64,000 nt of DNA from Allomuricauda sp. NBRC 101325 (GCF_030268205.1 NZ_BSQF01000005.1:99673-163672), one strand, 5' to 3'. Positions 8,416 to 17,348 are shown, counted from the stretch's first letter. Numbers and translations are program-made. The notes: generated by a model not told the origin, from the sequence alone.

Positions 8416-8489
8416 GGTAAGTGTTTGACAATGAAGTTACCATGTTTAATCTATCCACCACCTATATTAGTGAAACTTTAACCTTTAGA

Positions 8490-9797
8490 TCAATCTTGTT
8501 TGAGGGTATCCCGCTCTACCCGATTTTGCTTTTTAAAGGGTCGAATGATCAATCTGGCTTCACGGTCGAATCGAATATAATTGTACACCCAATTGATAAA
8601 AACCACTACCCTATTTCTAAATCCAATCAAAAAATAAAGGTGTACGAACATCCAAACAAACCAGGCAAAAACACCTTGGTATCTAATATTCGGCATATCG
8701 ACCACGGCTTTGTTTCTACCTACAGTGGCCATACTTCCCTTATCTCGATATTTAAAGGGTTTCATAGGTTCCCCATCCAACAACCGAACTAGGTTTTCCC
8801 CTAAATTTCTTCCTTGTTGAATGGCGGGTTGTGCCATCATTGGGTGCCCTTTCGGATAGGCTTCGGTCTCCATTTGTGCCACATCACCTAAAGCAAAAAC
8901 TCCATCAACACCCTGTACTTGGTTAAATTGGTCCACCTTTAATCGATTGCCTCTGGCCAACAAGTTTTCAGCATCCAATCCTTTAACACCAACCGCCTGT
9001 ACTCCAGCCGCCCATACTAAGGTCGCCGCCTCAAAAACAGTATCACAATCGGTGGTAACAACTTTTCCATCGTAATTGGTTACCCGAATATTTTTCCAAA
9101 CATTTACGCCGAGCTTTTCCAAGAAGCCTTCTGCCTTTTCAGATGCCTGTTCGCTCATCGCGGGTAAAATCCGATCCCCACTTTGAATTAAATTGATTTG
9201 TGCCCGTCGGGTATCCAAGTCAGGATAATCCTTGGGCAGGATCCCTTTTTTAATTTCTGCCAAAGCACCTGCCAATTCGACTCCGGTTGGGCCACCTCCA
9301 ACAATCACAAAATTCATTAGGGCTTCACGTTCGTGTAAATTATCGGTAAGAAGGGCTTGTTCAAAATTCTCCAAAATCAAACTTCGCAAATTCAAGGCCT
9401 GTGGAATGGTCTTCATGGCCATACCATTATTTTCAATTCCCTTATTTCCGAAGTAATTGGTTTCAGACCCTGTGGCGACCACCAGATAGTCATAGGACAT
9501 CTCCCCGATATTGGTTTTGATGTTTTTCTTATCCGTATCCACTTCTTTCACATTGGCCAACCTAAAGTAAAAATTGGGATAACCCTGCAACACCTTACGG
9601 ATTGGATAGGCGATGGAATCCGGTTCTAGCCCACCAGTGGAAACCTGATACAATAAAGGCTGAAAATTATGGTAGTTATGCTTGTCCAGAAGGACTACTT
9701 GCGCATCTTGATTGCTTAATTTTTTAGCTAGGGCAATGCCCCCGAAGCCACCACCGATGATCACAATTCGGGGATAACTTGACTGTGGAATATTCAT
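8490..9797 (-). CDS. ndh: NAD(P)/FAD-dependent oxidoreductase, NDH-2-like
   Basis: Resembles type II NADH:quinone dehydrogenase, a non-pumping respiratory entry point on the inner face of the membrane. From the ATG at 9797 it has 435 residues: FAD-binding IIGGGFGGIALAKKL (residues 13-27), NAD-binding IVGGGPTGVELAGAL near 170, the FAD-contacting FALGDVAQ near 310, and QQGRNLGENL. The C-terminal segment FVWMFVHLYFLIGFRNR is the amphipathic membrane anchor of NDH-2. Upstream in-frame starts at 9806 and 9839 exist; 9839 is unlikely because a perfect -7 box lies downstream of it. It could be a sulfide:quinone oxidoreductase relative, but the C-terminal anchor favours NDH-2. Confidence 0.88.
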   Translation of the reverse strand: MNIPQSSYPRIVIIGGGFGGIALAKKLSNQDAQVVLLDKHNYHNFQPLLYQVSTGGLEPDSIAYPIRKVLQGYPNFYFRLANVKEVDTDKKNIKTNIGEMSYDYLVVATGSETNYFGNKGIENNGMAMKTIPQALNLRSLILENFEQALLTDNLHEREALMNFVIVGGGPTGVELAGALAEIKKGILPKDYPDLDTRRAQINLIQSGDRILPAMSEQASEKAEGFLEKLGVNVWKNIRVTNYDGKVVTTDCDTVFEAATLVWAAGVQAVGVKGLDAENLLARGNRLKVDQFNQVQGVDGVFALGDVAQMETEAYPKGHPMMAQPAIQQGRNLGENLVRLLDGEPMKPFKYRDKGSMATVGRNKAVVDMPNIRYQGVFAWFVWMFVHLYFLIGFRNRVVVFINWVYNYIRFDREARLIIRPFKKQNRVERDTLKQD

Positions 9798-9811
9798 GCT
9801 TGACATGCCAA

Positions 9812-9819
9812 CAAATTTA
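9812..9819 (-). promoter_or_regulatory. Candidate -7 box of the ndh promoter
   Basis: TAAATTTG on the minus strand matches TAnnTTTG and sits 14 bases before the ATG at 9797. It is the reason for rejecting the longer N-terminus. Confidence 0.5.
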
Positions 9820-9898
9820 CGTATTCCCGTGCAGGGCATAACATGTTAGGTAGGGTTTTTTAGTATCTTTAGCGCCTAACTCAATAAAACTCCATACA

Positions 9899-11326
9899 AT
9901 GAAAAAAATTCTCCCATTGGGTGCCCTTTTGGTATTAGGAGCATCCACGATGGTAGCTCAAAAAAAAGAGGCCGATGTGATCAAGGCATTGGATGCCCGA
10001 ACTGAAAAATATGACGGTATCGCCCATGAAATTTGGGACTTGGCCGAAATGGGCTACCAAGAAGAAAAAAGTTCTGCACTCTTACAACAAACCTTGGCCG
10101 ATGCCGGGTTTACCATTAAAACGGGTATTGCTGGAATTCCAACTGCCTTTATGGCCGAATACGGTTCCGGGTATCCTGTGATTGGTATTTTGGGCGAATA
10201 TGATGCCCTTCCAGGTCTATCACAACAAGCTGTTCCAGAAAAGCAACCCGCAGGAGGAGCTGCAGGTCATGCTTGTGGCCACCATTTGTTTGGTACAGCT
10301 TCGACTGCCGCTGCCATTTCTGTAAAAGAGTGGTTGGCCAACAACAAAATTGAAGGTACCATCCGTTTTTACGGTTGTCCTGCCGAAGAAGGTGGTTCTG
10401 GAAAAGTATATATGGTTCGCGAAGGTGTTTTTGATGATGTGGATATTGCGCTTCATTGGCATGCCGGGGCTGCCAACGGTGCAAGTGCAGGTGCTGCCTT
10501 GGCAAACAAATCTGCTAAATTTAGATTCCATGGAATTTCCGCCCACGCAGCAGCCGCTCCACAAATGGGACGTTCTGCCCTTGATGGTGTAGAGGCCATG
10601 AATGCTATGGTGAACATGATGAGAGAACACGTTCCAGAAGATGCGAGAATTCACTATGTAATCACAGATGGTGGTAAAGCGCCAAACGTGGTTCCAGATT
10701 TCGCCGAAGTTTATTATTATGCAAGACATGGTTCAAGAGACGTGGTTATGGACGTTTTCGACAGAATCGTAAAAGCTGCTGAAGGTGCCGCATTGGGTAC
10801 AGGTACCACTATGGATTATGAAATGATCGGTGGAACCCACGAGCTTTTGCCCAACTTGACCATTCAGCGCATGATGCATGAAAACTTGACCAAAGTAGGT
10901 GGTGTAACATACACTCCTGAAGAAAAAGCGTTTGCCGAAAAAATCTCAAAAACTTTGGGAAAAGAAACATTGGACATTGCAACCGCAGAAAACGTTCAAC
11001 CTTTTAAAGAAGAAGCCCGTGCTTTTGGATCTACCGACGTAGGGGACGTAAGTTTTACTGTTCCTACCGCTGGTTTGGGAACTGCTACTTGGGTTCCTGG
11101 AACTCCTGCACATAGCTGGCAAGCTGTTGCTGCTGGTGGTATGAGCATCGGAACCAAAGGGATGATGGTCGCTGCAAAAACCTTGACTTTGACTGCAATG
11201 GACATTTTTAAAAATCCTAAAGTGGTTGAAGCTGCCAAAGCTGAGTTGATCGAAAGACGTGGCAAGGACTTTAAATATGTTCCTATGCTTGGAAACAGAC
11301 CGCCAGCATTGGATTACAGAAAATAA
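9899..11326 (+). CDS. Secreted M20 family amidohydrolase
   Basis: A 475-residue periplasmic metallohydrolase of the M20D type, nearest in look to AbgB (p-aminobenzoyl-glutamate hydrolase subunit B) and other acyl-amino-acid amidohydrolases. The signal peptide is MKKILPLGALLVLGASTMVAQ. Metal and catalytic residues visible: C126 and H128 in GHACGHH, E163/E164 in PAEEGG, H186/H188 in ALHWH; a dimerisation (lid) domain occupies roughly residues 205-330. The substrate cannot be told. The gene is alone between the divergent ndh gene and the sigma factor gene. A near-consensus -7 box (TATCTTTA at 9864-9871) precedes it. Confidence 0.9.
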   Translation: MKKILPLGALLVLGASTMVAQKKEADVIKALDARTEKYDGIAHEIWDLAEMGYQEEKSSALLQQTLADAGFTIKTGIAGIPTAFMAEYGSGYPVIGILGEYDALPGLSQQAVPEKQPAGGAAGHACGHHLFGTASTAAAISVKEWLANNKIEGTIRFYGCPAEEGGSGKVYMVREGVFDDVDIALHWHAGAANGASAGAALANKSAKFRFHGISAHAAAAPQMGRSALDGVEAMNAMVNMMREHVPEDARIHYVITDGGKAPNVVPDFAEVYYYARHGSRDVVMDVFDRIVKAAEGAALGTGTTMDYEMIGGTHELLPNLTIQRMMHENLTKVGGVTYTPEEKAFAEKISKTLGKETLDIATAENVQPFKEEARAFGSTDVGDVSFTVPTAGLGTATWVPGTPAHSWQAVAAGGMSIGTKGMMVAAKTLTLTAMDIFKNPKVVEAAKAELIERRGKDFKYVPMLGNRPPALDYRK

Positions 11327-11399
11327 AAGACTTGGTTTTGTAACAAACAACGCTTTATTCATACTTATCAATAAATAAAGCAACCCTTACCAACCTTTA

Positions 11400-11894
11400 G
11401 TGAACAAAGAACTGGAACATCGTTTTGTGACGGAACTTGAGGACAATCAGAACATTGTCCACAAGGTGTGCAGCCTGTACACCAATGACAAGGATTCCCA
11501 CAACGATCTGTTCCAGGAAATCACGATACAACTTTGGAAAGCATACCCAAAGTTTCGGGGCGATGCCAAATTTAGTACTTGGATGTACCGCGTAGCGCTG
11601 AACACAGCGATTACGTTGTACCGAAAATCCAAGAAAAGTGTCAAGACGCAGGATTACGATTCGGTAGTACACAAGATCAAGGCCAATGATTACGATGATA
11701 CGGAAGAAAGGCAATTAAAATTGATGTACGATGCGATCAAACAATTGGGCGATATTGACAAAGCATTGGTATTCCTTTATCTGGAAGACAAAGATTATTC
11801 CGAAATAGCCGAAACTTTGGGGATTTCCGAAGTAAATGCTAGGGTTAAGTTGAGCAGGGTAAAAACAAAATTAAAAACCATCTTAAACCCTTAA
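11400..11894 (+). CDS. ECF-type RNA polymerase sigma factor
   Basis: A 164-residue sigma-70 family protein of the extracytoplasmic-function class. Region 2 spans about residues 15-80 (DLFQEITIQLWKAYPKF and FSTWMYRVALNTA), and region 4 about 108-160 with the helix-turn-helix YSEIAETLGISEVNARVKL. It starts with GTG at 11400; no ATG is available upstream. Only three bases separate it from the next gene, a four-helix membrane protein, a common sigma / membrane-partner arrangement in Bacteroidota. The signal it answers to is not visible. Confidence 0.92.
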   Translation: MNKELEHRFVTELEDNQNIVHKVCSLYTNDKDSHNDLFQEITIQLWKAYPKFRGDAKFSTWMYRVALNTAITLYRKSKKSVKTQDYDSVVHKIKANDYDDTEERQLKLMYDAIKQLGDIDKALVFLYLEDKDYSEIAETLGISEVNARVKLSRVKTKLKTILNP

Positions 11895-11897
11895 GGT

Positions 11898-12539
11898 ATG
11901 GATGAATTGGAGCTCTTAAAAAAGGACTGGCAAAAAAGGGAAGCTCATCTTCCCAAATTGTCCTACGACCAAATATATAAGATGATTTGGAAGAAATCCT
12001 CCTCGATCATCAAGTGGATATTTTATATAAGTATTCTCGAATTTGTGTTTTGGGCAGGCATCAATATTGGTTTTAACAGTCCTGAAACCATGGAAGAGCT
12101 CAAGGCCATGCACATCCATAAAGTAATCATGGTGTTAAACATTATCAACTACATCATTATCCTATATTTCATCTACAAATTTTACATCAATTACAAGAAG
12201 ATTTCATTTACCGATTCGTCCAAAAAACTGATGAAGACCATTTTGGGTGTAAAACGCACCGTGACCCAGTATGTTTGGTTCAACCTGATCATATTCACTA
12301 CTTTTTTGATCATCAATATGTATGGTGTTTTGATCTATGGCGAGGAAGGCAAAAAAATCGTGGAAGCCGCCTCGCAAGATGGCGATGCCTTTGTGTTATG
12401 GGCGATGGTCATCGGAATTTCGATTGTGTTTACGGCCGCAATTCTTTTCTTGATCTGGCTGTTCTACAAACTTCTTTACGGAATCTTACTTAAAAGACTT
12501 CGGGAAAATTACAATGAACTTAAAAAATTGGAAGTTTAA
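11898..12539 (+). CDS. Membrane protein paired with the ECF sigma factor
   Basis: A 213-residue protein with a soluble N-terminus (MDELELLKKDWQKREAHLP) and four predicted transmembrane helices (about 37-58, 78-100, 125-147 and 170-195). It starts three bases after the sigma factor gene, so the two are translationally linked. The position and the short charged N-terminus make it a candidate membrane regulator of the sigma factor (inference); no classical anti-sigma zinc-binding domain motif is present. Its stop overlaps the convergent acyltransferase by four bases. Confidence 0.75.
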   Translation: MDELELLKKDWQKREAHLPKLSYDQIYKMIWKKSSSIIKWIFYISILEFVFWAGINIGFNSPETMEELKAMHIHKVIMVLNIINYIIILYFIYKFYINYKKISFTDSSKKLMKTILGVKRTVTQYVWFNLIIFTTFLIINMYGVLIYGEEGKKIVEAASQDGDAFVLWAMVIGISIVFTAAILFLIWLFYKLLYGILLKRLRENYNELKKLEV

Positions 12540-13348
12540 TCGCCTTTGTAGCTGAACCTTCTTTTTTGGTTTTCCTCTTCGTAAGCCAACAAATCTGCTT
12601 GGGAAATCACTTTTAAGAAAGATGGATGCTGTTCGATGGCATATTCCAACTTTTCCAAGATTGCATCGATGGACTCATTGTCATAATCAATTTCCAACGG
12701 TGTTTTGATTTGCATGGACTGAAGAATCCCCTTCTTTTTAACCCGCAATCCCTTTTTATCGAATGAACGACGGAAACCGTCAATCACAACAGGGACTACT
12801 ACAGGTTTGTATTTTTTTATGATGTGTGCCGTACCTTTTCGCAAAGGTTTCCATGGCGTAGTGGTACCCTGTGGAAAAGTAATTACCCAACCATCGTTCA
12901 ACGCACGGCCAATATTGGAAATATCACTGAATTTTACCTGTCGGTTCACATCCTGACCGCCTGCCCGCCAAGTTCTTTCAATACTGATTGAACCCGCATA
13001 GGCCAAAATCTTGGTCAGCAAACTCTTTTTCATGGTCTCTTTGGCCGCCACATAATAAATGTTCAATTTCGGATTCCAGAGATAGCCCAAATTTTTAATG
13101 TTATCGTCCCTTCCCTTTAAACTGGCATTGAATACATGGAACATGGCCACCACATCGGCAAAATAAGTCTGGTGATTACTTACAAACAATACATTGGTAT
13201 CGGGCAAATCACGAATTATTTGCGACCCCTCGATTTCCAAAGTGTTGAAACTTTTATATCGCTGATGGGTCATCATACCCGCGATACGAATCAACCAACG
13301 TTTTAAAAATAAAATATGTCCAAAAGGATTTTTCTTGAACAGACCCAT
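12536..13348 (-). CDS. PlsC-like lysophospholipid acyltransferase with variant motifs
   Basis: A 270-residue member of the 1-acyl-glycerol-3-phosphate acyltransferase superfamily, acting on phospholipid or related acyl acceptors at the inner membrane. The first active-site motif reads VSNHQTYFAD: H59 is followed by five residues before D65 instead of the usual four. The substrate motif is FPQGTTTPW (Q160) where most family members have FPEGT. These are coherent changes rather than decay, since the rest of the fold is intact. The ATG at 13348 was chosen because a consensus -7 box lies just upstream and the longer form starting at 13423 would overlap the NUDIX gene. Confidence 0.85.
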   Translation of the reverse strand: MGLFKKNPFGHILFLKRWLIRIAGMMTHQRYKSFNTLEIEGSQIIRDLPDTNVLFVSNHQTYFADVVAMFHVFNASLKGRDDNIKNLGYLWNPKLNIYYVAAKETMKKSLLTKILAYAGSISIERTWRAGGQDVNRQVKFSDISNIGRALNDGWVITFPQGTTTPWKPLRKGTAHIIKKYKPVVVPVVIDGFRRSFDKKGLRVKKKGILQSMQIKTPLEIDYDNESIDAILEKLEYAIEQHPSFLKVISQADLLAYEEENQKRRFSYKGD

Positions 13349-13369
13349 GAATTGGCTTGTTTGATACTG

Positions 13370-13377
13370 CAAATTTA
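13370..13377 (-). promoter_or_regulatory. Candidate -7 box of the acyltransferase promoter
   Basis: TAAATTTG on the minus strand matches TAnnTTTG, 21 bases before the ATG at 13348. It lies just beyond the stop codon of the upstream NUDIX gene, so the acyltransferase may have its own promoter. Confidence 0.5.
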
Positions 13378-13388
13378 CAAAAACACCG

Positions 13389-14030
13389 TTAAAGCACTTG
13401 CCGTAAAAGCTCTTTGATTTCACTCAACATCATGGCTGTAGCGCCCCAAACGGTATAACCATTTAATCTATAAGCAGGTACATCAATATTTTTGGCGTAA
13501 GATGTGGTCAAATTTTCTTCAATATGGTTGGAATCATCCATAAAATCACTCAAAAATACCTCAACCAACTGCTCCACTTCACTTTCCTGAAGCACAAAAG
13601 GTTGTGGAGAAGGATAGATTCCCATAAAGGGCTGCACCAAAAAATTGCTGGGCGGAATATACACCTCACTCAATGTTTTGATCACCTCAACACCTGATGG
13701 CGGCACCCCAACTTCCTCCTGGGTCTCCCGTAGGGCAGTTTCCAAAAGGTCTCTGTCCATTTTTTCTTCCTTTCCTCCAGGAAATCCAATTTGGTTCGAA
13801 TGCACCCCTTCGTAGGTCTTGCGTAAAATCAACAATAACTTGGTCTGCAATTTCTGATCAGGAAAAAACAAGGCCATTACCCCTGCCCTTTTGGGGTTGG
13901 CATCGCGAACTTTATTTCGCTTCATCCACTCAATTCGCAATTGAGGGGACATTTTATAATGTGATTCCTCCCCGGGAAGTGGGAGATTTTTTAATTTTAG
14001 AGCTAGTTGACAAAATTCATTAAAATCCAT
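13389..14030 (-). CDS. NUDIX hydrolase, CoA pyrophosphatase-like
   Basis: A 213-residue NUDIX protein that likely cleaves coenzyme A or acyl-CoA to phosphopantetheine and 3',5'-ADP (NudL/YeaB type). The NUDIX box is GFPGGKEEKMDRDLLETALRETQEEVG at about residues 101-127, preceded by an LLLILRKTYEGVHSNQ segment that corresponds to the NudL-type LLxxRSxxLxxHxGQ motif. The start at 14030 gives the usual N-terminus (FCQLALKLKNLPLPGEE); the frame stays open to 14117, but that would lie inside the divergent cyclophilin gene. The ATG used here and the ATG of the divergent gene share the four bases CATG. Confidence 0.9.
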   Translation of the reverse strand: MDFNEFCQLALKLKNLPLPGEESHYKMSPQLRIEWMKRNKVRDANPKRAGVMALFFPDQKLQTKLLLILRKTYEGVHSNQIGFPGGKEEKMDRDLLETALRETQEEVGVPPSGVEVIKTLSEVYIPPSNFLVQPFMGIYPSPQPFVLQESEVEQLVEVFLSDFMDDSNHIEENLTTSYAKNIDVPAYRLNGYTVWGATAMMLSEIKELLRQVL

Positions 14031-14760
14031 GCTGTTGAAACAATCGGCTTTTATCTCAAGTTTATTTCTATTTCTAATCATCTCCTGCGGAGAATCCCCT
14101 AAAAAAAGTACCGACAAAGTTCAGGAAAATATCGCAAAAACCGATACGGTTTCCCAAAGTACCTTGGATTCAACAGTTGTAGCAACTGAAACAAATGAAG
14201 AAGAGCAACCCTTTGAGCTTACCGAGGAAAATGCAATTGATTTCTTTTTTGACTATGCAAAGACCTTAAAGAAAAACAAGGTAAAGCTGAACACTACCAT
14301 GGGAAGTTTTACTATTGAGCTATACGATAACGTACCTTACCACAAGGCTAATTTTATCTTTTTGGCAAGACAAAAATATTTTGACAGCACCCAATTTCAT
14401 AGAGTGGTCAAAAATTTTATTATCCAAGGTGGAAATTCAGACGATAAACGTACGGCCCAAAAACGTTCCAAAATTGGGCGTTATCTATTGCCGCCCGATA
14501 CCCGAAAAGGCCATAAACACCATCGCGGCACCATTTCCATGCCCAGTAGCGAAAGGGACAATCCACATAAATTGGCATCGCCCTACGAGTTCTTTATTGT
14601 GGTTACCGACCCTGGAAGTTATCACTTGGATGGATCCTATACGCCCTTTGGTCGTGTGATCGAAGGAATGGACGTGGTGGACAAAATCAACAACGTTCCT
14701 GTGGGCGATGGAGATTGGCCTTGGAAAAGTGTTTATATTCTTACGGCTGAAGTGTTATAG
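14029..14760 (+). CDS. Lipoprotein peptidyl-prolyl cis-trans isomerase (cyclophilin)
   Basis: A 243-residue cyclophilin anchored as a lipoprotein (LFLFLIISC, lipid Cys20), helping envelope proteins fold in the periplasm. After a Ser/Thr/Glu-rich linker (about 21-60), the cyclophilin domain covers about 85-240, with FHRVVKNFIIQGG holding the catalytic Arg, then TISMPSS and FGRVIEGMDVVDKI. The catalytic tryptophan of cyclophilin A is not conserved, as in many bacterial members. It is divergent from the NUDIX gene with overlapping start codons, so each promoter must lie in the other's coding sequence. Confidence 0.9.
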   Translation: MLLKQSAFISSLFLFLIISCGESPKKSTDKVQENIAKTDTVSQSTLDSTVVATETNEEEQPFELTEENAIDFFFDYAKTLKKNKVKLNTTMGSFTIELYDNVPYHKANFIFLARQKYFDSTQFHRVVKNFIIQGGNSDDKRTAQKRSKIGRYLLPPDTRKGHKHHRGTISMPSSERDNPHKLASPYEFFIVVTDPGSYHLDGSYTPFGRVIEGMDVVDKINNVPVGDGDWPWKSVYILTAEVL

Positions 14761-14811
14761 GTAAACTAAAAAAATATAAATTAGTTTGCACGATTTAACA
14801 ACTCACTCAAA

Positions 14812-15537
14812 ATGATCAAAACTCAAGATTTCATCTACGAAGGCGATGGAAAAACCTACCAAGGGGTACTCGCTTTTGATGACAGCCACACAAAAAAACG
14901 ACCCGCGATAATGGTATCCCATACGTGGTCGGGACAATCGCAATTTGAAGCGGACAAAGCCATTGCATTGGCGGAACTTGGTTACCTAGGTGTTGCCATT
15001 GATGTTTATGGTAAAGGAAAAAGAGCAAAGGATGCCACAGAAGCCGAAGCGCTGATGATGGAATTGCAGGAAGACCGTCAAGAATTGCTCAACCGTCTTC
15101 TTCTAGCCTTAAATGCCATTAAAAAACACGAGCTTGCCGATACTGCCAATATTGGAATCATAGGCTTTTGTTTTGGTGGAAAATGCGCATTGGATTTAGC
15201 ACGTTCAGGAGTGGACATTAAAGCTTCGGTGTGTTTCCACGGTATTTTTGACCCACCTGGATTGGAGCAAGAGGAAGAAGTGGATATAAAAGCCAAAATC
15301 TTGGTGCTCCATGGTTGGGAAGACCCTTTTGCCTTTCCAAAAGACATTGCAGCATTGGGGTACGAACTTACCGAGCGTAATGCCATTTGGGAAATTGATG
15401 TGTTTGGACACACGGGCCACGCCTTTACCAATCCGAATGCCAATGCACCCGACGATGGCATGATGTACAATCCATTGGCCACTGACCGCTCTTGGCTTAG
15501 AATGTCAAACTTTTTTGAAGAGGTTTTTGCCGACTAA
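14812..15537 (+). CDS. Dienelactone hydrolase family protein
   Basis: A 241-residue alpha/beta-hydrolase. The catalytic triad is C120 (GFCFGGK), D171 (HGWEDPF) and H203 (GHTGHAF), the Cys-Asp-His set of dienelactone hydrolases. The true substrate is unknown; no chlorocatechol pathway genes are nearby, so a general esterase/lactonase role is more likely. No signal peptide is visible, so it is cytoplasmic. The upstream 50 bases contain a small inverted repeat (AAACTAA and TTAGTTT). The last 33 bases overlap the convergent DoxX-like gene. Confidence 0.88.
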   Translation: MIKTQDFIYEGDGKTYQGVLAFDDSHTKKRPAIMVSHTWSGQSQFEADKAIALAELGYLGVAIDVYGKGKRAKDATEAEALMMELQEDRQELLNRLLLALNAIKKHELADTANIGIIGFCFGGKCALDLARSGVDIKASVCFHGIFDPPGLEQEEEVDIKAKILVLHGWEDPFAFPKDIAALGYELTERNAIWEIDVFGHTGHAFTNPNANAPDDGMMYNPLATDRSWLRMSNFFEEVFAD

Positions 15538-15996
15538 CATTCGTAACGGCAGGCTTTCCTTTTCTTCACTCGACGCTTCAACAGCGTTTTCTGTTACCCT
15601 TTTTCTTTCATAAATGGAAATAAGGGCAGCTATGATTATGAGGTTTTTGAAAATATACTGACCCACCAAACTCAAACCAAATGCACCTTGTGCAAATACT
15701 TGGTCTGGAAAGAAAAACAAGGGTGTAAAGGTCAAGATCATGTGAACCAAAGCAGCCATGATCGCATACCTTCGAAACAGACCCAAAACCAAAAGAATCC
15801 CCAAGCCGACTTCCCAAACCGCCAATAAAAACAAGGCCACATCATCGGCCATAAGGCCAAACGTAAGTTGATGTATGGTATTTTTGGCCAAATCTTCGGC
15901 TGGACTTAAATGTGGGATAAACTTTAAGGCCCCAAACCATAGGTACACTAGACCTATGGCTATGGAAATCAATTGGTTTTTGAGGTTTTGTTTCAT
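15505..15996 (-). CDS. DoxX-like membrane protein
   Basis: A 163-residue membrane protein with four hydrophobic helices (about 8-26, 50-72, 77-96 and 110-130) and the features of the DoxX/DoxD superfamily (IAIGLVYLWFGALKF, WEVGLGILLVLGLFRR). Relatives are redox-linked or quinone-associated membrane proteins; no firm role can be given. The charged C-terminal tail (about 135-163) is encoded partly in the 33-base overlap with the convergent dienelactone hydrolase gene. It follows the outer-membrane protein gene by 12 bases, so the two are an operon. Confidence 0.82.
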   Translation of the reverse strand: MKQNLKNQLISIAIGLVYLWFGALKFIPHLSPAEDLAKNTIHQLTFGLMADDVALFLLAVWEVGLGILLVLGLFRRYAIMAALVHMILTFTPLFFFPDQVFAQGAFGLSLVGQYIFKNLIIIAALISIYERKRVTENAVEASSEEKESLPLRMLVGKNLFKKV

Positions 15997-16008
15997 TATT
16001 TACGCGTT

Positions 16009-17154
16009 TTAACTTTTAAACTCGTCCATTAATTCAGGATCTACCTTTACTTTTTTGTTTGAAAAACGATAGGATACTCCCACATTGATCAAATAATCCG
16101 CGAAGGCTGCATCCCCATTTCTAGGATTGCCAGTCAGTTCTTCGGTCTGTTTATCGGTAACACTTTGCGGACGATCTCTGCGAACGGCAAATGGTACATT
16201 CAAGTTTAAACTGAAATTATCTTTCATGAATGCAATCCCTGGATCAATGGACACTACGTTTCCTGGTCTTCTGAATCCTTCATTTCCACCAATCAAATCT
16301 TTAACGGGCACTCCTTCATAGCGGGCTCCCAAAGATGTGGAAATGGTGTTGGACAACATCAAACTGGCTCCTGCCCTAACCGAAAATTGGTCTGGCACGG
16401 CCATAATGGCCTCATTCTGTAAAATTGGACTCAAGGTTTCACGAAACGTACGGGTTCCGTTGGTCTCCCTTGGGTTGATCAAATAAAATCCACCTCCATA
16501 GGCAAATAGTTTTTCGGCAATTTTCTGATAGAATTGAAAATCAACAGTGATACCAAAACCACCATCTCCTGGTTGAATACTTTGATCAACAGGGCGAACC
16601 TGAGGACTTCCATCTGGCCCCACATTGTAAAAAATGTCCGAGGCATTGTAGTTTCCAGTGGGTAATTTAAGTCCCAAACCCACTGCAATATTTCCATTCT
16701 GATGTTTTTCCAAGTCCAACAGCCAGTAGCCTACTCCTACCCGAATATCGGCCAATCCTCTTGAAAAGGTCATGTTTCGTTCCTCACGACCATGCTCATA
16801 TAAAGAGGAACGGGTATTGATCACCGTTGGAATAGTGATACTTGTGTACAATCTTTCTGTGATTCCGTAAGTCAAAAAGAAATCCCATGAATGTGAATGG
16901 TTGATCACCTCAGAACCATTTGCAACGCGATCTGGTTCTTCTTCGGTACCCCTAAAATGACGGAACGATTTAAAATAGCGGTAATTGGTTCCAATTTGAA
17001 TGTCGCCTGGACCCAATAAATTGTTTTCCAACGTATTTCCCACACATGAAGAAAAATGACGAATGGCCACACAGCCCTGTGCCTTAGCTGAATGGATACC
17101 TACAAATGAGGTAATAATACATAGTGAAATGATTAGTGTTTTTGTTTTTTTCAT
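16009..17154 (-). CDS. Outer-membrane beta-barrel protein, transporter-like
   Basis: A 381-residue outer-membrane protein: signal peptide (LIISLCIITSFVGIHSAKAQ), then a long run of amphipathic strands such as DIRVGVGYWLLDLEK, NIAVGLGLKLPTGNYN and LINVGVSYRFSNKK. The GLGLKLPTG pattern resembles barrels annotated as putative outer-membrane transporters of the phenol-degradation MetA type, but the substrate is unknown. The start at 17154 was chosen to begin the signal peptide; a longer frame to 17232 adds an unlikely N-terminus. Two cysteines near the mature N-terminus (GCVAI, FSSCVGN) may form a disulfide. It is first in an operon with the DoxX-like gene. The 194 bases upstream hold several TTAAC repeats and no gene. 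Confidence 0.8.
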   Translation of the reverse strand: MKKTKTLIISLCIITSFVGIHSAKAQGCVAIRHFSSCVGNTLENNLLGPGDIQIGTNYRYFKSFRHFRGTEEEPDRVANGSEVINHSHSWDFFLTYGITERLYTSITIPTVINTRSSLYEHGREERNMTFSRGLADIRVGVGYWLLDLEKHQNGNIAVGLGLKLPTGNYNASDIFYNVGPDGSPQVRPVDQSIQPGDGGFGITVDFQFYQKIAEKLFAYGGGFYLINPRETNGTRTFRETLSPILQNEAIMAVPDQFSVRAGASLMLSNTISTSLGARYEGVPVKDLIGGNEGFRRPGNVVSIDPGIAFMKDNFSLNLNVPFAVRRDRPQSVTDKQTEELTGNPRNGDAAFADYLINVGVSYRFSNKKVKVDPELMDEFKS

Positions 17155-17348
17155 TAGGCTTAGTTGATTGATTGTTGCCAAAACCCTGATTAAAAGGGCA
17201 ATGGCAATATTGTTTGTTTTGTTCAAAGCCAAAATAGACTTATCCCAGACTCAGAAAGGCTAACGGAAGGGTAAAAAACATTAACAAAGGGTTAACAACC
17301 TTAATCAAGCATTAACCAATGCTGATCAAAGCATAATGTAAGAGAAAA

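Noticed and set aside
9899..11326. Specific substrate (PABA-glutamate) for the M20 hydrolase
   Set aside because: Motifs define only the M20D type; no abgA/abgT partner is present, so a specific name was not given.
13348..13423. 25-residue N-terminal extension of the acyltransferase
   Set aside because: It would overlap the NUDIX gene and contains the consensus -7 box, so it is more likely promoter than coding sequence.
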